Of a DNA stretch of 64,000 bases, positions 9,012 to 16,282 are shown piece by piece. The notes under the pieces are model-generated. The model was not told the DNA's origin, did no database searches, and saw only the letters and a program-made list of their open reading frames with translations. This DNA comes from Agreia sp. COWG. GTDB lineage: Bacteria; Actinomycetota; Actinomycetes; Actinomycetales; Microbacteriaceae. Made by a program: the position numbers and the translations under genes. The DNA is taken from positions 930,001-994,000 of the forward strand of contig NZ_LR882035.1 of assembly GCF_904528075.1 (NCBI RefSeq). The letters are read 5' to 3'. Within the stretch, counting starts at the first letter, position 1. Each line of letters opens with the position of its first letter.

Positions 9012-10223
9012 TCAGCGCTTGGCCAGGTCTAGCGAGCTGGCGGCTTCGTTGGATTCGGTGCGACGGGCTCGCTCGATGTAGGGCTTGGCCTTCTCTGTCT
9101 CGGTCTCGAGCACGCCGATGGTCTGCGCCATGCTGTCGAGGGCCTGCACCTTGAACTCCGAGATGGAATCCATGGTGGCGTAGATGTTGGCGAAGGCCGC
9201 CTGCAGCTGAGGCAGCCCGACCGTGGCCGACGCCGCCTGCGACTGGATGCTTGCCGACTGCTCGGCGAGCATCTTCGAGGTGGACTCGATCATGTTCGAC
9301 GTGGTGGTGTTGAGTGCCGTGATCTGGTCGAGCACGAGCCGCTGGTTGGCCAGCGCCTGCGCGACGATCACGGCGGTGCGCAGTGCGGAGACCGTGGTCG
9401 TGGTCGCGCGGTCGACGCCCTTGATGAGCTCGAGGTTGTTCTTGATGATCACGTCGATGGCCAGGTAGCCCTGAATAGACACGGCGAGCTGGGTGAGCAG
9501 ATCCTGGTGCTTCTGGCGCACGTAGAACAGCACGTCTTCGCGGAGCGCCTTGGCCTTCTCGGGGTCGGTCGCGTCGAGCTCGGCGATCTTGGCCGACAGC
9601 TTCACGTCGAGGCGCTCTGCCACGTAGATGTATTCGTTGAGCCGCTGCATGGTCTGCCACAGCTGCTGCTTCTCGAGGTTCAAGGCGGCGTTGTCTTTGC
9701 GCAGCTCGTCTTGCCCGTCGTAGAGCGCCTTGATGATGGCGTTCAGGTGCGACTGCGCGCTCTCGTAGCGACGGAAATAGTCGCCGATCTTGCGGCCGAA
9801 CGGGATGAAGCCGAGGATCTTCTTCTGCATCGACTGCTCGCTGGGGTCGAGATCTTCGACCGTGCGGCGCAGCTCGAGCAGGGTGGTGCCGATCTTCGAG
9901 CCCTCGGAGAGGCCACCCGACTGGAGGGCTTTGACCGGCGTCGCCAGCAGACGGTTCGAGGAGTCGGCGGCGCTCTTGATGTCGACGTCGCCCATGGTGC
10001 GCACGTCGTTCGCCTTGGCCGCGAAGGCGGGGGAGCGGGTGTCGGTGGTGAGCAGGCCGTCGAGGTAGGTATCGACCTTGGCATCGAGGCCGGGAAGCGC
10101 GGCCGGGTCGACCTTCGGAGCCATCTTCGGCGCGGAGGTGGCGGCCACGGGGGTGATCGGAGCGGGTGCGGTGAGCGTGAGCACACTGTCGGCGGGGGCC
10201 TCGAGGGGAGCGGCGTCGGTCAT
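9012..10223 (-). CDS. TelA-family protein (toxic anion resistance)
   Basis: 403 aa, all helical, with hallmark TelA stretches: FIPFGRKIGDYFRRYESAQ (about 130-150), LQMW-type segment KQQLWQTMQRLNEYIYVAERLD, and IIKNNLELIKGVDRATTTTVSALRTAV. TelA proteins were first linked to tellurite resistance and to envelope stress; their biochemical activity is not settled. It is the first gene of the minus-strand operon; a TATAGT box (complement of 10273-10278) lies about 50 bp upstream. Confidence 0.9.
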   Translation of the reverse strand: MTDAAPLEAPADSVLTLTAPAPITPVAATSAPKMAPKVDPAALPGLDAKVDTYLDGLLTTDTRSPAFAAKANDVRTMGDVDIKSAADSSNRLLATPVKALQSGGLSEGSKIGTTLLELRRTVEDLDPSEQSMQKKILGFIPFGRKIGDYFRRYESAQSHLNAIIKALYDGQDELRKDNAALNLEKQQLWQTMQRLNEYIYVAERLDVKLSAKIAELDATDPEKAKALREDVLFYVRQKHQDLLTQLAVSIQGYLAIDVIIKNNLELIKGVDRATTTTVSALRTAVIVAQALANQRLVLDQITALNTTTSNMIESTSKMLAEQSASIQSQAASATVGLPQLQAAFANIYATMDSISEFKVQALDSMAQTIGVLETETEKAKPYIERARRTESNEAASSLDLAKR

Positions 10224-10272
10224 GGTGTCCTCTTCAACGGTGGCGGTGCCAGAAGTTCAGCGGAATCGCTTC

Positions 10273-10278
10273 ACTATA
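10273..10278 (-). promoter_or_regulatory. Likely -10 box of the telA-pknG operon
   Basis: TATAGT on the minus strand about 50 bp before the telA start, in the 105-bp gap to corA. No convincing -35 hexamer is seen 17 bp upstream. Confidence 0.4.
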
Positions 10279-10328
10279 TCTTCTGGCCCACGACGGCCGG
10301 CCGCGCCGAGGGGGGCGAGACTGGCCTG

Positions 10329-11306
10329 TCAGAGCCAGCCCTTGCGCTTGAAGACCGTGTAGAGCACGCCGCCCATTGCGACCATGGCGAGCACGGCCAG
10401 GGGGTAGCCGAAGGTCCAGTGCAGCTCGGGCATGTTGTCGAAGTTCATGCCGTAGATGGTTCCCACCAGGGTGGGGGCGAACAGGATCGCGGCCCACGAC
10501 GAGATCTTCTTCACCTGGTTGTTCTGGTCCTGACCCACGAGGGTCAGGTGCGTGGTGAGGGCGTTCTCGAGAAGCGCGCGCGAGGCATCCACCCTGTCGA
10601 CGATGCGGTGCGTGTGGTCGAGCACATCGCGCAGGCCCCGAAAGATCTCGAGGTCGACCGCGGCGTCGGTGACCGAGCCCTTGAGATCGTTGACCAGGTC
10701 GACGAGTGGATGCGTCGCGCGCTGGAACAGCATCACCTCGCGACTGAGCTCATAGATGCGCCGAGACAGCTCGTTGGTGGTGCGGTCGAACAGCTGATCC
10801 TCGATCTCGTCGATGTCGTTCTCGAGGCCGCCCGCCACCGGGGCGTAGTCGTCGACGATGCGATCGAGCACCGCGTAGAGAACGGCCTGGGGTCCGCGCG
10901 CGAGCAGCTCGGGGTTCTCTTCGAGGCGCCGTCGCACCGACGAGAGATCGGGCGTCTCGGCGCGGCGGACGGTGACCACGAACGTCTCGCCCACGAAGAG
11001 GTGCACCTCGCCGAAGGCCACCTTCTCGACGTCGTCGAGGTAGGTGGCGGGGCGCAGAACCACGAAGCGGCTCTTGCCGTAGCGCTCGAGCTTCGATCGT
11101 TGGTGGCCGGCGAGGGCGTCCTCAACCGCGAGGGGGTGGAGCTCGAATTCGTCGGCGACGGCCTGCAGCTCTTCGGGGGAGGGCTGATCGAGGTCGATCC
11201 ACGCGAAGCCGTTGCGCGCGGTCAGCGTCTCGAACGTCTCCTCGAGGCTCTCGGGGTTGTCTGTGCGGCGCCCATCGACATAGATGGCGTTGTCGATCAC
11301 GGTCAT
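10329..11306 (-). CDS. corA: CorA-family magnesium/cobalt transporter
   Basis: 325 aa, normal CorA length. A large N-terminal cytosolic domain is followed by two C-terminal membrane helices; the first ends with the signature GMN (about 286-288) and the protein ends with a positively charged KRKGWL tail, as in CorA. CorA pentamers conduct Mg2+ (also Co2+/Ni2+) inward. GGAG lies 7 bp upstream of the ATG. The gap to the DUF3515 gene is about 40 bp, so the two may be co-transcribed. Confidence 0.93.
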   Translation of the reverse strand: MTVIDNAIYVDGRRTDNPESLEETFETLTARNGFAWIDLDQPSPEELQAVADEFELHPLAVEDALAGHQRSKLERYGKSRFVVLRPATYLDDVEKVAFGEVHLFVGETFVVTVRRAETPDLSSVRRRLEENPELLARGPQAVLYAVLDRIVDDYAPVAGGLENDIDEIEDQLFDRTTNELSRRIYELSREVMLFQRATHPLVDLVNDLKGSVTDAAVDLEIFRGLRDVLDHTHRIVDRVDASRALLENALTTHLTLVGQDQNNQVKKISSWAAILFAPTLVGTIYGMNFDNMPELHWTFGYPLAVLAMVAMGGVLYTVFKRKGWL

Positions 11307-11345
11307 GCGCGTACTCCGTCGTTCGCGGAAGGGGAGAGGGGTGGG

Positions 11346-11879
11346 TCAGCCGGCCGACGGTGCGTCGGTGGGGATGGTCAGCGCATCCTCGGGACCGACG
11401 CACTTGTTGGTCTGGGGAATCTTCGAGATGGAGGGTCCGAGGTCGACCAGTGTCGATGTGCCGGAGACGACGGTCGAATCGATGATGACCTCTGTCGTCG
11501 GAACGCGCCCATAGGTGACGTACCGATAGCTGGGCTTCTTCGAGTCGTCTTCGACCCAGTCGATGCCGTTGATGTTCGTGCAGGGCAGCGTCGTCGGCCC
11601 CTGCGGCGGTATCCCGCAGCGAAGCAGGATGCTCGCGGGCGTTCCCCAGGCGGCCGTCGCCTGGGCATCGGTCTGGCGCATCCCCTGGTTGTCGGCGTCG
11701 GTCGGCAGATTCAGCGGGAGGCTCACGATGATGTCGGCGCACCCCGGGTCGGTGGCCGACTCTGCGGGTTCGAGGGACACGGTCTGGGCGCAGGCGCTGA
11801 GCGAGACCGCGACGAGCGCGGTTGCGGCGAATGCGGTGATGCGAACGGCAAGCCGGCGCGCGAAGGGAGGTCGAGACAT
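11346..11879 (-). CDS. DUF3515-family lipoprotein
   Basis: 177 aa. The start MSRPPFARRLAV opens a lipoprotein signal peptide with lipobox LSAC (Cys30). The mature part contains the DUF3515 pattern: CADIIVSLPL, TAAWGTPASILLRCG and a C-terminal INGIDWVEDDS region. Function of DUF3515 is unknown; in actinobacteria it is frequently next to thiL, as here, where it is divergent. Its predicted leaderless promoter overlaps that of thiL. Confidence 0.87.
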   Translation of the reverse strand: MSRPPFARRLAVRITAFAATALVAVSLSACAQTVSLEPAESATDPGCADIIVSLPLNLPTDADNQGMRQTDAQATAAWGTPASILLRCGIPPQGPTTLPCTNINGIDWVEDDSKKPSYRYVTYGRVPTTEVIIDSTVVSGTSTLVDLGPSISKIPQTNKCVGPEDALTIPTDAPSAG

Positions 11880-11886
11880 CCCCCAC

Positions 11887-11896
11887 AGGCTACCGT
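11887..11896. promoter_or_regulatory. Overlapping divergent leaderless -10 boxes (DUF3515 and thiL)
   Basis: On the plus strand TACCGT at 11891-11896 is 6 bp before the thiL GTG. On the minus strand TAGCCT (complement of 11887-11892) is 7 bp before the DUF3515 ATG. The two hexamers share two base pairs, so polymerase can probably open only one promoter at a time. Confidence 0.6.
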
Positions 11897-11902
11897 TTGG
11901 GA

Positions 11903-13009
11903 GTGCAAGAAACCTTCGCGTTCCCCCTCTCGCCCCCGACCGACACCGTCGCGGCACTCGGCGAGCTCGAGACGCTGCGCAGAATCGTGCGCCGCCTTCC
12001 GCGGTCGGCGGCCGAGCTGCTCGGGCCCGGAGACGACGCCGCGGTCGTCGCCGCCCCCGACGGTCGTACGGTCGTGACGACAGACATGATGATCCAGGGC
12101 CCCGACTTTCGTCTGGCCTGGTCGAGCCCGTACGAGCTCGGCTGGAAGGCCGCGGTCTCGAACCTCGCCGACGTGGCGGCGATGGGCGCGATTCCGACCG
12201 CCCTACTCGTGGCGCTCGCGGCACCCTCGGCCACGCCGGTCGCCACGCTCGAGGGCTTCGCCGACGGAATGCGCGACGCGTGTGAAGCGCTCGCCCCCGG
12301 CTGCGGCGTGGTGGGAGGAGACCTCTCGACATCCGATGCCCTCACCATCGCGGTGACCGCGTTCGGTGACCTCGGCGGGCATGCCCCGGTGCTGCGTTCG
12401 GGCGCCCGCCCCGCAGACGACGTGGCCATCGCCGGCCCGCTCGGCCTGGCGGGCGCGGGCATCTGGCTGCTGTACCGCGACGGCTCGGGCGAACCGGATG
12501 CCGCGGGCCGGCGCGAGCCCGACGCCGGGCGCGGGCAGATGGTGCGGCAGCGGCATCCGGCACTGGTGGGGGAGCAGGTGGCGCCCTCGTCGCCGATCGC
12601 GCTCGGGGTTGTGGCGCGAGAGGCGGGCGCGACCGCGATGCTCGACGTATCGGACGGGCTCGTGCTCGATGCCTCGCGGATCGCCAACGCCAGCGGGGTG
12701 ACGATCGAGCTGTCGGAGCAGGCGATCGCTGCCGAGGCGGCGGCGCTTGTCGGTGTCGACGCTGTCGTGGGGGAGCGCGCGCGGGACTTCGTGCTCGCGG
12801 GTGGCGAGGATCACTCGTTGCTGGCGACGTTCCCGGCGGGTGGGGTGCCCGACGGGTTCCGCGTGATCGGCAGGGTGCACACTCGGGCGGCCGAGGGTGG
12901 CGCCTCGACTGCAGGCGCTGCGGATGCCGTGGTCACGGTCGGCGGCGTCGCCTACGCCCGTCCGGGCGGCTGGGACCCGTACGCGGACTGGGACGGTGCC
13001 GCGGGCTGA
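11903..13009 (+). CDS. thiL: Thiamine-monophosphate kinase
   Basis: 368 aa. ThiL phosphorylates thiamine monophosphate to thiamine diphosphate. Motifs seen: GPGDDAAVVAAPDGRTVVTT near the N-terminus (Mg/ATP-binding aspartates), WKAAVSNLADVAAMGA, GGDLSTSD and LDVSDGLVLDASRIA, in the order expected for the family. The GTG at 11903 is chosen because a TACCGT -10 box ends 6 bp before it, fitting a leaderless mRNA; a TTG two codons upstream is the alternative. An insertion rich in Arg/Gly/Asp (about 200-215) is not typical but is in a loop. Confidence 0.94.
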   Translation: MQETFAFPLSPPTDTVAALGELETLRRIVRRLPRSAAELLGPGDDAAVVAAPDGRTVVTTDMMIQGPDFRLAWSSPYELGWKAAVSNLADVAAMGAIPTALLVALAAPSATPVATLEGFADGMRDACEALAPGCGVVGGDLSTSDALTIAVTAFGDLGGHAPVLRSGARPADDVAIAGPLGLAGAGIWLLYRDGSGEPDAAGRREPDAGRGQMVRQRHPALVGEQVAPSSPIALGVVAREAGATAMLDVSDGLVLDASRIANASGVTIELSEQAIAAEAAALVGVDAVVGERARDFVLAGGEDHSLLATFPAGGVPDGFRVIGRVHTRAAEGGASTAGAADAVVTVGGVAYARPGGWDPYADWDGAAG

Positions 13010-13025
13010 GGCGAGCTGACCGGGG

Positions 13026-13595
13026 TTACGCGGGGGAGATCCACCAGAGGGTGGTCTCGCCGTAGTCCTTGCGGCGGTCGAGTTCGAGAGCGGGCGGGAG
13101 CGTGGGCTCTGGGGAGCGGGAGCTGCGCTCGACGACGACCACGGCCTGAGGCGAGAGCTGCGGCGCGAGGGCGGCCAGGTTCGCGGCCAGCTCGTCGTCG
13201 CCGAGATCGTAGGGCGGGTCGAGAAAAGCGATGTCGACGTTGCCCCTGTCTGCGGAGCCGGCGAGGTAGCTCGCCACGGACTGGGGCTGCACGTCGATGC
13301 GGGGGCCGGGCTTCGGGGCTCCCTGCATCAGCAGCCGCGCGTTCTCGCGGCACACCTTCGCCGCGGCGGGGTTCTTCTCGACCAACACCACGGTCGCCGC
13401 ACCTCGGCTCGCCGCTTCGAGGCCGAGGGCGCCGGAGCCGGCGTAGAGGTCGACGACGGTGGAGCCCGGCAGCACGTCGCGCGCCTCGAGGGCTGAGAAC
13501 ACGGCCTCACGAACCCGGTCGCTGGTGGGGCGAGTGCCCGTGCGAGGAACGGCGATGCGTCTCGATCCCGCGTAGCCGGCGATGATGCGCGTCAC
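13026..13595 (-). CDS. rsmD: 16S rRNA (guanine966-N2)-methyltransferase RsmD
   Basis: 189 aa, normal length. SAM-binding motif VVDLYAGSGALGLEA (about 46-60) and catalytic DPPYDLGDDE (about 125-134; the family has NPPY or DPPY) identify an RsmD methyltransferase that modifies G966 of 16S rRNA in the 30S subunit. N-terminal RIIAGYAGSRRIAVP and RPTSDRVREAVF are family signatures. GTG start. Convergent with thiL and divergent from recG. Confidence 0.93.
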   Translation of the reverse strand: MTRIIAGYAGSRRIAVPRTGTRPTSDRVREAVFSALEARDVLPGSTVVDLYAGSGALGLEAASRGAATVVLVEKNPAAAKVCRENARLLMQGAPKPGPRIDVQPQSVASYLAGSADRGNVDIAFLDPPYDLGDDELAANLAALAPQLSPQAVVVVERSSRSPEPTLPPALELDRRKDYGETTLWWISPA

Positions 13596-13671
13596 GAGAG
13601 GTGCGCCGTCGTGGTCGCGGAACGAAGAACGGGAGGCATCCCAGCATGCTAGCGGCGTCGGGGGTCGCGCC

Positions 13672-13677
13672 TAGACT
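13672..13677 (+). promoter_or_regulatory. Predicted leaderless promoter of recG
   Basis: TAGACT is followed after 7 bp by the recG ATG at 13685, the spacing expected when transcription begins at the start codon. No Shine-Dalgarno sequence precedes that ATG. Confidence 0.55.
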
Positions 13678-13684
13678 CAGGCGC

Positions 13685-15988
13685 ATGACAGGTTCGGCCC
13701 CGGTTTCGCCCCACGGCGTCAGCATCCTCGATAAGAAGCTCACCGCCCCCGGGGTGGGCGTCGGCGGCAAGACCGCGACGCCGCTACAGAAGTCGCTGGG
13801 CATCGTCACAGTCGGCGACCTGCTGAGCCACTACCCGCGGCGCTATGCCCTTCGCGGTGAACTCACGGCGCTCGACGCGCTTCCGCTCGGCGAGAACGTG
13901 ACCATCGTGGCCGAGGTGCGCCAGGTGCAGAAGCGCACCATGAAGTCGAAGCGTGGCTCCATTCTCGAGGCTCGGCTCAGTGACGGTCAGGGGTATCTCA
14001 CGATCACCTTCTTCAACCAGGCGTGGCGCGAGGCCACGCTGGTGCCGGGCGCGCGTGGCGTCTTCACGGGCAAGGTCACCGACTACCGCGGAGCCCTGCA
14101 GCTGGCGCACCCCGCCTACGAGCTGTTCGACGACATCGAGCTGAAAGACGGTGCGGCAGCAACGTCGAAGTGGCTGAACCAGCCGATTCCGATCTATCCG
14201 GCCACCTCGGCGATCACCAGCTGGGAGATCGCGGCCACGGTGAAGCTGGTGCTCGACAATCTGCTCGTCGGCGGCGCCGCGAACGTGCCCGATCCGGTTC
14301 CCGACGAGGTGGCTCTCGAGCGCGGGCTGCTCGGCTACGGTCGGGCGCTCGAACTGCTGCATCGCCCCGAGCAGACGCGCGACTGGCAGAGAGCTCGGGA
14401 TGCGCTGCGCTTTCAAGAGGCCTTCGTTCTGCAGGCGGCCCTGCTCGAGCAGCGCCGGCTCACCCACGAGAGCAGCGCCACTCCGCGCGTGCCCAAGCCG
14501 GGCGGCTTTCTCGAGCGCTTCGATGCGCGGCTTCCGTTCGAGTTGACCGGCGACCAGAAGCTCGTGGGCAGCGAGATCGCCGCCGACATGGCCAAGACCG
14601 AGCCCATGAACCGCCTCGTGCAGGGCGAGGTCGGCTCGGGCAAGACCATCGTGGCGCTGCGGGCGATGCTCGCCACCGCCGACTCTGGAGGGCAGTCTGC
14701 GCTGCTCGCCCCCACCGAGGTGCTCGCCAGTCAGCACCTGCGCTCTATCGTGCGGGCGCTCGGTCCCGACCTGGCGGCAGAGCTCATCCCCACCCTGCAC
14801 ACCGGGCAACTGCCCACCGCCGACCGACGTAAGGCCCTGCTGCGCATGGTCTCTGGACAGTCCCGCATCGTGGTCGGCACGCACGCACTGCTCGGCGACA
14901 AGGTCACGTTCTACGACCTCGGCCTCGTGGTGGTCGACGAGCAGCACCGCTTCGGCGTCGACCAGCGCGACGACCTGCGGCGCAAGGGCGCCACCCCGCC
15001 GCACGTGCTGGTGCTGACTGCCACGCCCATACCTCGCACGGTGGCCATGACCGTGTTCGGCGACCTCGACGTGTCGACCATCGCCGAGCTTCCCGCGGGA
15101 AGGCAGCCGATCGAGACCTTCGTGGTGCCGCTGGCCGAGAAGCCCGGCTGGAGTGCGCGCATCTGGACCCGCATGGCCGAGGAACTCGCGCTCGATCGGC
15201 AGGCATTCGTGGTGTGCCCGGCCATCGACGCTGCCACTTCGGATGAGACCGGCGACGGCGATCCCGACGGCGACGATCTTCTCGTCGAGGCGACCACCCC
15301 GGCCGGCAAGAAGACCGCGCGGACGGTGGCGAAGCCCGCGCCCACCGAGGCCGCGGCGCCGGCGCCCGGCCGGCCCATCGCATCCGTCGAGGCCATCACA
15401 AAGCTCGTCAAGACCAACCCGGCGCTCGCGGGCGCGCGGGTCGCCTCGCTGCACGGTCGCATGCCGAGCGAAGAGAAGGAGCAGATCATGCGCGCCTTCG
15501 CCGACGGCGACATCGACGTGATCGTGGCGACCACCGTGATCGAGGTCGGTGTCGACGTTCCGAACGCCTCGACCATGGTCGTGATGGATGCCGAGCGGTT
15601 CGGCGTCTCGCAGCTGCATCAGCTTCGGGGTCGCGTCGGCCGCGGCGGGGTTCCCGGGCTGTGCCTGCTGGTCACGAACGCCGAACTCGAGACGGTGGGC
15701 CGTGAGCGGGTCGACGCGGTGGCCTCCACCCTCGACGGCTTCGAGCTGGCCCAGATCGACCTGGAGCTGCGCCACGAGGGCAATGTGCTGGGCCGAAACC
15801 AGTCGGGCGGCAAGTCGAGCCTGCGCCTGTTGCGCGTGACCACCGACGGCGACCTGATCACCGACGCCCGCATGGCCGCGTCGCTGATCGTTGACGCCGA
15901 CCCCGGATTCGGCGAGCACCCCGCGCTGCGCGAGGCCCTGGATCGCAGGCTCCGCGAGGTCGAGGCGGAGTTCTTGGTGAAGAGCTGA
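13685..15988 (+). CDS. recG: ATP-dependent DNA helicase RecG
   Basis: 767 aa. RecG regresses stalled replication forks and branch-migrates Holliday junctions. N-terminal wedge/OB domain, then helicase motifs: Walker A GEVGSGKT (about 314), DEQHRFG (about 417), LTATPIPRT, and RGRVGRG (about 648) near the C-terminus, ending with the family-typical QSGGKSSLRLLRV region. An acidic then Ala/Pro-rich segment of roughly 45 residues (about 517-563) is inserted between the two RecA-like lobes. The ATG at 13685 is chosen over an upstream start because of the leaderless -10 box. It is the last core gene before the accessory region. Confidence 0.95.
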   Translation: MTGSAPVSPHGVSILDKKLTAPGVGVGGKTATPLQKSLGIVTVGDLLSHYPRRYALRGELTALDALPLGENVTIVAEVRQVQKRTMKSKRGSILEARLSDGQGYLTITFFNQAWREATLVPGARGVFTGKVTDYRGALQLAHPAYELFDDIELKDGAAATSKWLNQPIPIYPATSAITSWEIAATVKLVLDNLLVGGAANVPDPVPDEVALERGLLGYGRALELLHRPEQTRDWQRARDALRFQEAFVLQAALLEQRRLTHESSATPRVPKPGGFLERFDARLPFELTGDQKLVGSEIAADMAKTEPMNRLVQGEVGSGKTIVALRAMLATADSGGQSALLAPTEVLASQHLRSIVRALGPDLAAELIPTLHTGQLPTADRRKALLRMVSGQSRIVVGTHALLGDKVTFYDLGLVVVDEQHRFGVDQRDDLRRKGATPPHVLVLTATPIPRTVAMTVFGDLDVSTIAELPAGRQPIETFVVPLAEKPGWSARIWTRMAEELALDRQAFVVCPAIDAATSDETGDGDPDGDDLLVEATTPAGKKTARTVAKPAPTEAAAPAPGRPIASVEAITKLVKTNPALAGARVASLHGRMPSEEKEQIMRAFADGDIDVIVATTVIEVGVDVPNASTMVVMDAERFGVSQLHQLRGRVGRGGVPGLCLLVTNAELETVGRERVDAVASTLDGFELAQIDLELRHEGNVLGRNQSGGKSSLRLLRVTTDGDLITDARMAASLIVDADPGFGEHPALREALDRRLREVEAEFLVKS

Positions 15989-16015
15989 TCGCGCTTCGGA
16001 GACGATCTCTGGGGT

Positions 16016-16077
16016 GTCTCATAACTAACGTCTAGCACCCGGAATCAGGGCTGAAGTTTCGAGACATAGTTATGAGA
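16016..16077. repeat. Degenerate copies of the GTCTCG element after recG
   Basis: 28 bp after the recG stop. GTCTCATAACT at 16016 and TTTCGAGAC at 16057-16065 resemble the 16-bp module of the 42-bp elements. There is also an 11-bp perfect inverted repeat, TCTCATAACTA (16017-16027) and its complement at 16067-16077. It marks the left edge of the accessory region. Confidence 0.5.
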
Positions 16078-16142
16078 ATCGCGCCGTTGCTGCGCGGAGC
16101 AGGAACTGCCTCAAAAGCTGGTTCTTCGGCGCCGTTGCTGGG

Positions 16143-16184
16143 CTGAGCCGGATGATACGTCTCGTAGCTCTAGGGATACGAGAC
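16143..16184 (-). repeat. 42-bp GTCTCG element E1 (degenerate)
   Basis: Read on the minus strand: 16-bp module GTCTCGTATCCCTAGA, then a 26-bp half in which an AT sits exactly between two 12-bp arms (16155-16156). The dyad arms are poorly conserved. Separately, ACGTCTCGTA and TACGAGACGT form a perfect 10-bp inverted repeat around 16159-16186. Confidence 0.45.
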
Positions 16185-16282
16185 GTCCTCCCCCCCCTTG
16201 GGAGGTTGCGTAGAGCGGCGTGCTACTGAAGGGTGAGGACGGGCACTCTCAGCCGAGTGATGTTCACGTGTTGGGGGAACAA

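Noticed and set aside
9507-12077. An 856-codon plus-strand open frame opposite telA, corA and DUF3515
   Set aside because: Antisense shadow: no family features, and three well-supported genes lie on the other strand.
15989-16282. A tRNA gene as the attachment site of the accessory region
   Set aside because: No cloverleaf-like sequence was seen here or at the right side near 36.8 kb.
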